Positions 1 through 5,527 of a DNA stretch of 5,527 nt are shown piece after piece. Both the position numbers and the translations under genes were made by a program. The stretch's first letter is position 1, and each line of letters starts with the position of its first letter. Location: positions 96,395-101,921 of the forward strand of contig NZ_PGEL01000019.1 of the NCBI RefSeq assembly GCF_002896715.1, in the 5' to 3' direction. The stretch is from Agrobacterium bohemicum (GTDB taxonomy: Bacteria > Pseudomonadota > Alphaproteobacteria > Rhizobiales > Rhizobiaceae). The notes under the pieces were generated by a model, which made no database searches, had not been told where the DNA came from, and saw nothing but the letters and a program-made list of their open reading frames with translations.

Positions 1-210
1 GGGCGGTCGCTTCCAAAGAAGAAAGCTGCACCGGCCGCCAAGGCCGTCGATCTGTTGCAGGCCCTGCGTCAGAGCGCGGGCCTCAACACCAAGAAAACCA
101 AGTCAAAACGGACCGCTGCCAACGCCAACGCTGGCGAAGAAACTGCAAAACCCAAAAAGGCAGCGACCAAAGCAAAGGCGACGGCCGCACCAACCCGTCG
201 CGCTGGTTAA
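1..210 (+). CDS. ku: Ku protein, C-terminal end only (first of two tandem ku genes)
   Basis: The reading frame is open from the first base to a TAA at 208-210 and gives the last 69 residues of a protein whose start lies outside the window. It contains a lysine- and alanine-rich stretch, then AVDLLQALRQSAG (about residues 15-27 of the fragment), then a long basic tail rich in K, A and T. A short hydrophobic 'V-[DI]-[LI]-[LM]-x-AL-[RK]-x-S' segment inside a basic tail is typical of the C-terminus of rhizobial Ku, and the second ku gene downstream has the matching [12 protein letters not shown]. Bacterial Ku forms a ring dimer that slides onto double-strand DNA ends and recruits LigD; the basic tail is thought to add DNA contacts. 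The next ku gene begins 12 bases after the stop, so the two are very probably co-transcribed. The Ku core is not visible, so the call rests on the tail motif and on the neighbour. A histone-like lysine-rich tail on some other protein is the main alternative. Confidence 0.8.
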   Translation, partial: GRSLPKKKAAPAAKAVDLLQALRQSAGLNTKKTKSKRTAANANAGEETAKPKKAATKAKATAAPTRRAG

Positions 211-216
211 GAGGAG
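211..216 (+). promoter_or_regulatory. Ribosome binding site of second ku gene
   Basis: GAGGAG lies directly after the stop codon of the upstream ku gene and six bases before the ATG at 223. This is a strong Shine-Dalgarno match at good spacing. It fixes the start of the second ku gene and, with the 12-base gap, supports a two-gene ku operon. Confidence 0.75.
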
Positions 217-222
217 ATCATC

Positions 223-1083
223 ATGGCTGTCCGCCCATATTGGAAGGGTTACCTGAAGCTCTCCCTCGTCAACTGCGCCGTTCAGATGATGCCCGCGACG
301 TCGGAAAGCGAGAAGGTGCGGTTTCACACGCTCAACCGCGCCACCAACAATCGCGTTGTCAGTCACTATGTGGATTCCGTAACAGGCAAGGACGTGAAGG
401 AAGAGAACGAGGTCAAGGGTTACGAACGTGATGAAAACGACTACGTCATCCTTGAAGACGAAGAGCTCGAAAATGTTGCACTCGATAGCACCCGGACGAT
501 TGATATTTCGACGTTCACGAAACGAGACACCATCGAATGGATATGGCTCGATACACCATACTATTTGTCTCCGAATGAAAAAGTCGCGCAGGAGGCCTTC
601 TCCGTGATCCGTGACGCTATGGCGTCGCAGGACATGGTCGGAATTGCGAGGCTGGTGATTTCGCGCCGGGAACGCGCCGTCATGCTGGAGCCGCGCGGCA
701 AAGGAATTGTCTTGTGGACGCTGCGGTATGGGGACGAAGTCAGGGACGAAGACAGCTATTTCGATGGTATCGCCGATGAAGAGCCCGACGCCGACATGAT
801 GCCACTTATCCAAAAGTTCATCAAAAAGCAGACGAAGCCATGGGACGCGAAGATGGTCGTGGATCCTGTGCAGGACCGTCTGCTCGACATCATCAAGGCA
901 AAAAGAAACAGCAGAAAAAGCCGACCCGAGGCACGACGAAAGCGCCTGCTTCCCCTCCCAAGCCAAGCAACGTCATCAACATCATGGACGCGCTCAAGAA
1001 ATCGGTCGCCGCAGAAACACGTGCAAAATAAGGCCCGTCAGGCAGACACCTTCCGGGCTTTGCTCAGCCGCTTTATGGCCTGA
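223..1083 (+). CDS. ku: Ku protein, NHEJ end-binding subunit, with a frameshifted C-terminal tail
   Basis: Ku binds double-strand breaks as a dimeric ring and brings LigD to the ends. The protein starts [18 protein letters not shown], the usual start of rhizobial Ku, behind a good ribosome binding site. The Ku beta-barrel core runs to about residue 225 without a break, with family-like segments such as [13 protein letters not shown](E)[28 protein letters not shown] and [11 protein letters not shown], ending in RLLDIIKAK. From about residue 227 the open frame (286 residues in all) gives an unusual R/S-rich tail that ends at a TGA at 1081-1083 inside the antisense 3' end of ligD. The expected tail ([16 protein letters not shown], then [12 protein letters not shown]) is present in the -1 frame and ends with TAA at 1029-1031. 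One extra A in the A-run at 900-904 would join the two and give 269 residues. The core should still fold and dimerise; the altered tail is still basic but lacks the conserved motif. It is either a recent deletion, a sequencing or assembly error, or, less likely, recoding. The family call is very safe; the true 3' end is not. Confidence 0.93.
   Translation: MAVRPYWKGYLKLSLVNCAVQMMPATSESEKVRFHTLNRATNNRVVSHYVDSVTGKDVKEENEVKGYERDENDYVILEDEELENVALDSTRTIDISTFTKRDTIEWIWLDTPYYLSPNEKVAQEAFSVIRDAMASQDMVGIARLVISRRERAVMLEPRGKGIVLWTLRYGDEVRDEDSYFDGIADEEPDADMMPLIQKFIKKQTKPWDAKMVVDPVQDRLLDIIKAKRNSRKSRPEARRKRLLPLPSQATSSTSWTRSRNRSPQKHVQNKARQADTFRALLSRFMA
898..1031 (+). other. Out-of-frame conserved Ku C-terminal tail (frameshift point at 900-904)
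   Basis: Reading codons from 900 instead of 901 gives AAA AAG AAA CAG CAG and on to TAA at 1029-1031, encoding a lysine-rich linker followed by [19 protein letters not shown]. This matches the layout of the upstream ku tail (AVDLLQALRQSAG), so it is genuine coding sequence in the wrong frame. The junction is GCA AAA AGA, with five A residues at 900-904. Six A residues would keep one frame throughout. The restored stop lies six bases before the ligD stop on the other strand, so the two genes would not overlap, as expected of the ancestral arrangement. Confidence 0.85.
1030..1061. terminator. Possible shared hairpin terminator between convergent ku and ligD
   Basis: AAGGCCCG (1030-1037) can pair with CGGGCTTT (1054-1061) in an eight-pair stem with one G-T wobble. 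After a 2x2 internal mismatch, AGG (1040-1042) pairs with CCT (1049-1051) around a six-base loop. The hairpin sits exactly where the restored ku frame and ligD converge and overlaps the last ligD codons. There is no clear T-run beyond the stem on either strand (only TTT within the stem on +), so it is a weak intrinsic terminator at best. Position is the main support. Confidence 0.35.
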
Positions 1084-3710
1084 TCCAGCGACTTGTGGCC
1101 CTCACTGTAATCCTGCCAGGCCGTGCTCTGCTTCAAAAGACCCGGCACGGTCCTAACCGTGAAGCGCGTTGGATCGAGGTTAGCCTTGACCTGCGTCCAG
1201 GTTAAAGGCATCGACACCGTAGCACCCGGACGTGCTCTTGGAGACAACGGAGCGACAGCCGTCGCCATTCGGTCGTTGCGCAGGTAATCGAGGAATATTC
1301 GCCCTTCCCGCTGATTCTTCGCCATTTTGATCAAGTAGAGGTCAGGATTATCCCGCGCCATATCCTGACAGACGTCATGCGCAAACCCCTTCGCTTCGTC
1401 CCAGCTCAGCTTCTTCCCCTTGGGCGCGGCGAGCGGCGTTACGACATGCAAACCCTTGCCGCCTGTCGTCTTGCAGAAACTGACAAGGCCCAGTTCTTCC
1501 AGCCGGTCGCGGATCTCACGGGCAGCGTCGACAACTGCCGAAAACTCAACATCCGGGCCGGGATCAAGGTCAAAAACGAGTCGACCCGGCACTTCCGGCT
1601 GATCCGGTTCGCAGTTCCATGGATGAAGTTCAATTCCGCCGATCTGGGCAATGGCGGCAAGTCCTTCAACGCGATCGATCTGCAGATAGGGCTTCTTGTC
1701 ACCAAAGACCGTCACGAGTTCCAGAAGGTTCGACGTTCCAGGCATGGCGTGGCGCTGGAAGAACTGTTCGCCACCAATGCCATCAGGGCAACGAAGGATC
1801 GAGCATGGCCGACCTTTGATATGATCGATCATCCACGCTCCGACAGCCTCGTGGTACCGGGCGAGGTCAACCTTGGTAACAGGCTTTTTATCAACCGCGT
1901 CTGGCCAGAGCGCCTTGTCGGGGCTTGAAATCATAACACCCATGACCTCTTCCTTTGCGCCTCTGCGGGAACGCTCGGGTGGTGGCTTGTCGGTCTCGGG
2001 ATCAGGGACATCCACATCCGATGGCGTTGCGGGCTCTTCTGCTTCCACCTCCGCAGCAGGCTTGTCTTCCCGCAGCCCCTTGAACGCACCCTGTCGAACC
2101 TGACCGTCCGCGGTCCATCCGGCGAATTCGATCTCGGCAACGAGCTCGGGCTTGAGCCAGACGATATCGTCTGACGTCTTCGGTGCCCCTATTCCTGTGA
2201 AAGGAGATTTGGCCGTTTCCATCGCTTGAAGCTGCGGCAAAAGTTGTTGGACCGTCTTCGCGCTATACCCTGTACCGACACGCCCGACATAGACGAAGTG
2301 CTTGCCGCTGAAGACACCAACCAGCAGCGAACGAAATTTTCCATTGGTCTTAGCATAGGCACCGATGACCACTTCATGACCAGCGCGACATTTGGATTTC
2401 GCCCATGTCTTCGTCCGGCCGGACACGTAAGGAGCATCTGCCTCCTTGGACACGATACCTTCGAGCGATAGACGGCATGCTGACTTCAGCACGGCGTCGC
2501 CGCCCGTCTCGAAGTGTTCGACAAACCTCAGGCGTGCGTCCTCGCCCGTATCGGACATCAGTGTTTCCAAACGGGATTTGCGCTCCGTCAGGGGAAGCTC
2601 TCTCAAATCTTCATCACCGGCAAACAGCAGATCGAACGCGAAATAGACAAGATCGTCGGTCGTCCCCTCAGAAAGCGCGGCCTGCAACGCAGCGAAATCA
2701 GGTGCACCTCGTTCGTCAAGGGCACATATCTCACCATCAATGATGCAGTCAGGAAGCGCCGACGCCGCCTCCGCGATCGCAGGCCATTTGGAGGTCCAAT
2801 CCAGACCTTTGCGGGTCTTCAGCGTCACCTCACCGCCTGTGACACGCATCTGCACCCGGTAGCCGTCGAATTTGATCTCGTGGATCCAGCCTTTGCCCAC
2901 CGGTGGACGTGTTAGGCTCTCGCAGAGCTGCGGGGCGATAAAGTTCGGCATCGCCGTTTCAGCGTTTGTTGACTTGGCTGCCTTTGGTCGAGCCGCCTTC
3001 TTCTTCGGCGACGTCTTCGTGCCAGCCTTGCGCTCCTCGGCGGCAAGACCCTCATTGCTGTCCCACACCGCGTCTGCCTTAACCGTATCGCCTTGCGTCA
3101 TAAATGGCTTGGGCTTTTTCCCTTTGCCAGCGGCGATTGCCTCCATGGTTCTACCGGAAGCGACGGACGTCAGATTGTCATCCAGTACCGCTGCTCCGTT
3201 CTCGTTGACCGCATAATCGTCGCGGTGTTTGATTAGCAGCCAGTTGGTGCGCTTGCCCCCGTCGCGGTCGTTGCGCATCCTCACTAAAACAAAGCTTCCA
3301 TTCAGTCGTCCACCTTCCAAAGTGAACTTGAAATCACCCCTCGCCAGTGCCTCCTCGGGGGTCTTTTTACCCTCCGGCTCCCAATAGCCGCGATCCCACA
3401 GCATAACCGTACCGCCACCATACTGACCCTTCGGTATCGTGCCCTCAAAGTCACCGTAGTCCAGTGGATGGTCTTCGACCTCGACGGCAAGCCGCTTGTC
3501 ATCAGGATTAAGAGAAGGACCTCTGGTCACAGCCCAGGATTTGAAGACGCCATCGAGCTCAATACGAAGATCGTAATGCAGTCGCGTCGCATCATGCTTC
3601 TGAATAACAAAGCGGCGACGGTTGGATGCCTTGACGTCGACCTCTCCGCTCGGCTCTCCCGTCTGCTTGAAATCACGCTTGGATCGGTACTTGCTAAGAT
3701 TGTCGGCCAT
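1038..3710 (-). CDS. ligD: LigD, multifunctional NHEJ DNA ligase (phosphoesterase-ligase-polymerase)
   Basis: LigD is recruited by Ku to double-strand breaks, where it processes, fills and seals ends using ATP. The 890-residue protein is full length for the Pseudomonas/rhizobial form. Residues about 25-190 are the 3'-phosphoesterase domain: [15 protein letters not shown], with H39, H45, D47 and R49, and then [12 protein letters not shown] with H81 and Y85. The spacing matches the Mn-binding and catalytic set of the Pseudomonas enzyme. After a K/A-rich linker (about 225-252), residues 255-548 are the ATP-dependent ligase: motif I EIKFDGYR with the nucleotidyl-accepting K280, motif III DGE at 325-327, motif IV EGIVSK at 417-422, and motif V WAKSK (K438, K440), then an OB fold. 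An acidic, proline-rich linker (about 549-592) leads to the primase-type polymerase domain (about 595-880), with metal aspartates D714 and D716 (FDLDP), H755 (GGKGLHV) and D808 (FLDYLRN). All key residues are present. The ATG at 3710 is chosen over an in-frame GTG at 3719 because AGGGG lies eight bases upstream of the ATG. The gene converges on the ku pair and diverges from the helicase. Confidence 0.97.
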   Translation of the reverse strand: MADNLSKYRSKRDFKQTGEPSGEVDVKASNRRRFVIQKHDATRLHYDLRIELDGVFKSWAVTRGPSLNPDDKRLAVEVEDHPLDYGDFEGTIPKGQYGGGTVMLWDRGYWEPEGKKTPEEALARGDFKFTLEGGRLNGSFVLVRMRNDRDGGKRTNWLLIKHRDDYAVNENGAAVLDDNLTSVASGRTMEAIAAGKGKKPKPFMTQGDTVKADAVWDSNEGLAAEERKAGTKTSPKKKAARPKAAKSTNAETAMPNFIAPQLCESLTRPPVGKGWIHEIKFDGYRVQMRVTGGEVTLKTRKGLDWTSKWPAIAEAASALPDCIIDGEICALDERGAPDFAALQAALSEGTTDDLVYFAFDLLFAGDEDLRELPLTERKSRLETLMSDTGEDARLRFVEHFETGGDAVLKSACRLSLEGIVSKEADAPYVSGRTKTWAKSKCRAGHEVVIGAYAKTNGKFRSLLVGVFSGKHFVYVGRVGTGYSAKTVQQLLPQLQAMETAKSPFTGIGAPKTSDDIVWLKPELVAEIEFAGWTADGQVRQGAFKGLREDKPAAEVEAEEPATPSDVDVPDPETDKPPPERSRRGAKEEVMGVMISSPDKALWPDAVDKKPVTKVDLARYHEAVGAWMIDHIKGRPCSILRCPDGIGGEQFFQRHAMPGTSNLLELVTVFGDKKPYLQIDRVEGLAAIAQIGGIELHPWNCEPDQPEVPGRLVFDLDPGPDVEFSAVVDAAREIRDRLEELGLVSFCKTTGGKGLHVVTPLAAPKGKKLSWDEAKGFAHDVCQDMARDNPDLYLIKMAKNQREGRIFLDYLRNDRMATAVAPLSPRARPGATVSMPLTWTQVKANLDPTRFTVRTVPGLLKQSTAWQDYSEGHKSLDQAIKRLSKARKVSA

Positions 3711-3718
3711 GACATCCA

Positions 3719-3723
3719 CCCCT
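3719..3723 (-). promoter_or_regulatory. Ribosome binding site that decides the ligD start
   Basis: On the minus strand AGGGG (3723 to 3719) stands eight bases before the ATG at 3710. The alternative GTG start at 3719 begins at the last G of this same element and so has no ribosome binding site at workable distance. [11 protein letters not shown], produced from the ATG, is also the usual LigD N-terminus in this group. Confidence 0.6.
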
Positions 3724-3725
3724 AC

Positions 3726-3794
3726 TCACCAACGCGGGACCGCTTGAGGCAGCGCCCATTGCTCATTCTCATAGACCTCAACGCCTTGGCTCAT
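3726..3794 (-). CDS. Possible 22-residue leader ORF upstream of ligD
   Basis: A minus-strand frame from ATG at 3794 to TGA at 3728-3726 would encode a 22-residue peptide, MSQGVEVYENEQWALPQAVP followed by RW. It ends 15 bases before the ligD ATG and sits between the candidate ligD promoter and the ligD ribosome binding site, so it would be on the ligD mRNA. I see no Shine-Dalgarno sequence before its ATG and do not recognise the peptide. It could be a leader peptide coupled to ligD translation, or chance. An in-frame TAA lies upstream, so it is not the end of a longer gene. Confidence 0.2.
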   Translation of the reverse strand: MSQGVEVYENEQWALPQAVPRW

Positions 3795-3831
3795 GGTAAG
3801 TTCGAACCAACGGCTCTCAGGGTGAATGATT

Positions 3832-3860
3832 GTTTAGAGATATGAAAAATGACCTTCCAA
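3832..3860 (-). promoter_or_regulatory. Candidate sigma-70 type promoter for ligD
   Basis: On the minus strand TTGGAA (3860-3855) and CTAAAC (3837-3832) are separated by 17 bases. Each matches four of six positions of the housekeeping -35 (TTGACA) and the rhizobial -10 (CTATAT). They lie in the AT-richest part of the ligD/helicase intergenic region. Transcription would begin near 3825, giving a leader of about 115 bases before ligD. This is a match by eye and many such matches arise by chance in AT-rich DNA. Confidence 0.3.
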
Positions 3861-3880
3861 ATTATCCAGCGACAATATAT

Positions 3881-3895
3881 GTTCCGCATTTGTTC
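3881..3895 (+). promoter_or_regulatory. LexA (SOS) box, GTTC-N7-GTTC, upstream of the helicase
   Basis: GTTC at 3881-3884 and GTTC at 3892-3895 are separated by exactly seven bases (CGCATTT). The direct repeat GTTC-N7-GTTC (GAAC-N7-GAAC on the other strand) is the established LexA operator of alphaproteobacteria, including Rhizobium, Sinorhizobium and Agrobacterium. The box ends 40 bases before the helicase ATG and overlaps TATATG (3876-3881), a possible -10, so bound LexA would block transcription. It lies about 20 bases upstream of the candidate ligD -35, so it may or may not touch ligD control. All eight specified bases match, which is unlikely by chance at this position. Confidence 0.72.
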
Positions 3896-3935
3896 ATAAC
3901 GCTTCCCTTCCACTTTCTGCATCAAGCGAGCTCTT

Positions 3936-5527
3936 ATGGCAGTTGCCTACCTCGAAAAACTGAACGAGCAGCAGCGCAAAGCCGTCGAGCATGGCGTTGG
4001 GTTGACTGAGGGCAGCGCGGCCGGGCCGCTGTTGATCATTGCAGGTGCAGGCTCCGGTAAGACCAACACTCTGGCACACCGCGTGGCACATCTCATCGTG
4101 AATGGTGCGGATCCGCGCCGTATTCTCCTGATGACCTTTTCGCGTAGAGCCGCCTCGGAAATGGCCCGACGCGTCGAGCGCATCTGCCGGAACGTCCTGG
4201 GTGCAAATGCCGGCGTCCTGACGGACGCGTTAGCATGGTCCGGCACGTTCCACGGGATCGGTGCGAGACTGTTGCGGATGTATGCCGAGCAGATCGGTCT
4301 CAACCTCGACTTCACCATTCATGACCGTGAGGATAGCGCCGACCTGATCAACCTCGTGCGGCACGAGCTCGGATTTTCCAAGACGGAAAGCCGCTTCCCG
4401 ACCAAGGGCACCTGTCTCGCGATCTATTCACGCGCAGTCAACTCGCAGACGCCGCTGAACGAGATTCTGAGACAGCACTATCCATGGGTCGCCACTTGGG
4501 AAGAACAGTTGAAGGAATTGTTTGGAGCCTATGTCGAGGCCAAGCAAGCACAGAACGTTCTCGATTACGATGACCTTCTGCTCTACTGGGCGCAGATGGT
4601 CAGCGATCCCGATCTCGCTGACGATATCGGCAATCGCTTCGATCATGTCATGGTCGACGAATATCAGGATACCAACAAACTCCAGTCGTCTGTTTTGATG
4701 GCGCTCAAACCCGGCGGGCGAGGCCTGACCGTCGTTGGCGACGATGCCCAGTCAATCTATTCGTTCCGGGCAGCGACCGTTCGCAACATTCTGGACTTCC
4801 CCACATCCTTCAGCCCTGCCGCTGATGTCATCACCCTCGATCGCAACTATCGTTCGACCCAGCCCATTCTGGCGGCAGCCAACGGTGTCATCGAACTGGC
4901 GCGCGAGCGTTTCACCAAGAACCTATGGACCGAACGGGAGTCGCTCGAGCGACCCAAACTCGTTACCGTCAAGGACGAAACCGAACAGGCGAACTACATT
5001 GTCGAGCAGGTGCTGGCCAATCGCGAAACCGGAATGACGCTCAAGCAGCAGGCTGTTTTGTTTCGCACCTCCAGTCACAGCGGAACGCTCGAAATCGAAC
5101 TCACCCGTCGAAACATTCCCTTTGTGAAATTCGGTGGCCTGAAGTTTCTCGACAGCGCCCATGTTAAAGACATGCTGGCGGTGTTGCGTTTCGCTCAGAA
5201 CCCACGCGACCGGGTTGCGGGTTTTCGCCTTTTGCAAATGCTGCCTGGCATTGGACCCAAGAAAGCCGGCACCATTCTCGACACGATCGCGTCCGATCCC
5301 GAACCGCTCTTGGCACTTGCTGAAATCCCACCACCACCGAAGACTGGTGAGGACTGGACGTCGTTCGTTCAATTGCTGAGAGGGCTTCGCAAAACGCAGG
5401 AAGGCTGGCCGTCGGATATCGCGCAGGCCCGTCTCTGGTACGAACCCAATCTCGACCGCATCCACGAAGATGCCGATACTCGCAAGGCCGACCTCCTGCA
5501 ACTCGAGCGAATTGCCAGCGGCTATCC
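3936..5527 (+). CDS. UvrD/PcrA-type superfamily 1 ATP-dependent DNA helicase, 3' end cut off
   Basis: The frame is open from ATG at 3936 to the right edge (530 codons, no stop), so the C-terminal part is missing. UvrD-type enzymes unwind DNA 3' to 5' using ATP and act in repair and recombination in the cytoplasm. Visible motifs in order: Q-motif LNEQQ (9-13), Walker A AGAGSGKT with K42, motif Ia MTFSRRAASEM (66-76), GTFHGIGARLL (103-113), Walker B VDEYQDTN with D241 and E242, motif III VVGDDAQSIYSFRAA (from 266), and motif IV RNYRST (303-308). A helix-hairpin-helix-like LPGIGPKKAG (436-445) falls in the later part of the visible sequence. Motifs V and VI would lie beyond the window. TFSRRAA replaces the more common TFTNKAA, so this is probably a side branch of the family and not the housekeeping UvrD; the symbol is left blank. 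The ATG is the only start after an in-frame TAA at 3897-3899; the ribosome binding site is weak (AGCGAG). A LexA box lies 40 bases upstream. It may process ends for the adjacent Ku/LigD system. Confidence 0.93.
   Translation, partial: MAVAYLEKLNEQQRKAVEHGVGLTEGSAAGPLLIIAGAGSGKTNTLAHRVAHLIVNGADPRRILLMTFSRRAASEMARRVERICRNVLGANAGVLTDALAWSGTFHGIGARLLRMYAEQIGLNLDFTIHDREDSADLINLVRHELGFSKTESRFPTKGTCLAIYSRAVNSQTPLNEILRQHYPWVATWEEQLKELFGAYVEAKQAQNVLDYDDLLLYWAQMVSDPDLADDIGNRFDHVMVDEYQDTNKLQSSVLMALKPGGRGLTVVGDDAQSIYSFRAATVRNILDFPTSFSPAADVITLDRNYRSTQPILAAANGVIELARERFTKNLWTERESLERPKLVTVKDETEQANYIVEQVLANRETGMTLKQQAVLFRTSSHSGTLEIELTRRNIPFVKFGGLKFLDSAHVKDMLAVLRFAQNPRDRVAGFRLLQMLPGIGPKKAGTILDTIASDPEPLLALAEIPPPPKTGEDWTSFVQLLRGLRKTQEGWPSDIAQARLWYEPNLDRIHEDADTRKADLLQLERIASGY

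Larger units (their letters stand above)
3711..3935. promoter_or_regulatory. Divergent intergenic control region, ligD / helicase
   Basis: These 225 bases lie between the divergent ligD and helicase starts and should hold both promoters. From about 3825 to 3900 the DNA is clearly richer in A and T than the flanking genes. It contains the candidate ligD promoter, the LexA box at 3881-3895 and an AT element ACAATATAT (3872-3880) that could be part of a -10 for the helicase. Apart from the short leader ORF on the minus strand, I see no gene here. Confidence 0.6.

Noticed and set aside
103..966. Long open frame of 287 codons on the minus strand
   Set aside because: It lies opposite the clear ku genes, spans both of them and the gap between, and its product has no recognisable motifs. 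It is an antisense shadow.
1377..1928. Plus-strand open frame of 183 codons, and further plus-strand frames at 2514-2915 and 2872-3216
   Set aside because: All lie opposite ligD, whose catalytic residues are visible throughout. None has a recognisable product.
3711..3719. GTG at 3719 as the ligD start, adding three residues
   Set aside because: It overlaps the AGGGG element that is well spaced for the ATG at 3710, and the family N-terminus is MADNLSKYR.
3800..3807. GTTCGAAC palindrome as a second LexA site
   Set aside because: The alphaproteobacterial box needs direct repeats GTTC-N7-GTTC or GAAC-N7-GAAC. No second half-site stands at the right distance, so it is probably a chance eight-base palindrome.
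4923..5501. Open frame of 192 codons on the minus strand
   Set aside because: It is antisense to the helicase frame, which has conserved motifs in order and continues unbroken through this region.
1..5527. CRISPR array, tRNA, insertion sequence or phage gene
   Set aside because: No regular repeats, cloverleaf sequence, terminal inverted repeats, transposase or phage motifs were seen. Nearly all of the window is explained by four repair genes.

Overview
The window carries a bacterial non-homologous end-joining (NHEJ) locus next to a superfamily 1 DNA helicase gene. The protein sequences look like those of Rhizobiales (Rhizobium/Agrobacterium/Sinorhizobium group). The reasons are a '[16 protein letters not shown]' type Ku, two ku genes in tandem, a LigD with domain order phosphoesterase-ligase-polymerase that begins [14 protein letters not shown], and a perfect alphaproteobacterial LexA box (GTTC-N7-GTTC). 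I cannot tell from the sequence whether it lies on the chromosome or on a plasmid. No transposon, phage gene, tRNA, rRNA or CRISPR array is visible.

Layout from left to right. Positions 1-210 are the 3' end of a first ku gene (+). After 12 bases with a good ribosome binding site comes a second ku gene (+, from 223). Its conserved core is intact, but its C-terminal tail is out of frame: one missing A in a run at 900-904 moves the conserved tail into another frame. That conserved tail ends at 1031, while the frame as it reads runs on to 1083 and overlaps the 3' end of ligD. Next comes ligD (-, 1038-3710), convergent with the ku pair, with a possible shared terminator hairpin at the junction. 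A 225-base AT-richer intergenic region (3711-3935) separates ligD from a divergent UvrD/PcrA-type helicase gene (+, from 3936) that runs off the right edge. This region holds a candidate ligD promoter, a possible 22-codon leader ORF, the ligD ribosome binding site and the LexA box just upstream of the helicase.

How the parts fit together: Ku binds double-strand DNA ends and recruits LigD, which trims 3' ends (phosphoesterase), fills or extends them (polymerase/primase) and seals them (ATP-dependent ligase). Two different Ku subunits from one operon suggest a heterodimer. The helicase is a plausible end-processing partner; in mycobacteria a UvrD-type helicase (UvrD1) is known to work with Ku. 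Its LexA box suggests induction by DNA damage. The system itself is a known one. The most noteworthy points here are the broken ku tail and the SOS box in the ligD/helicase divergent region.
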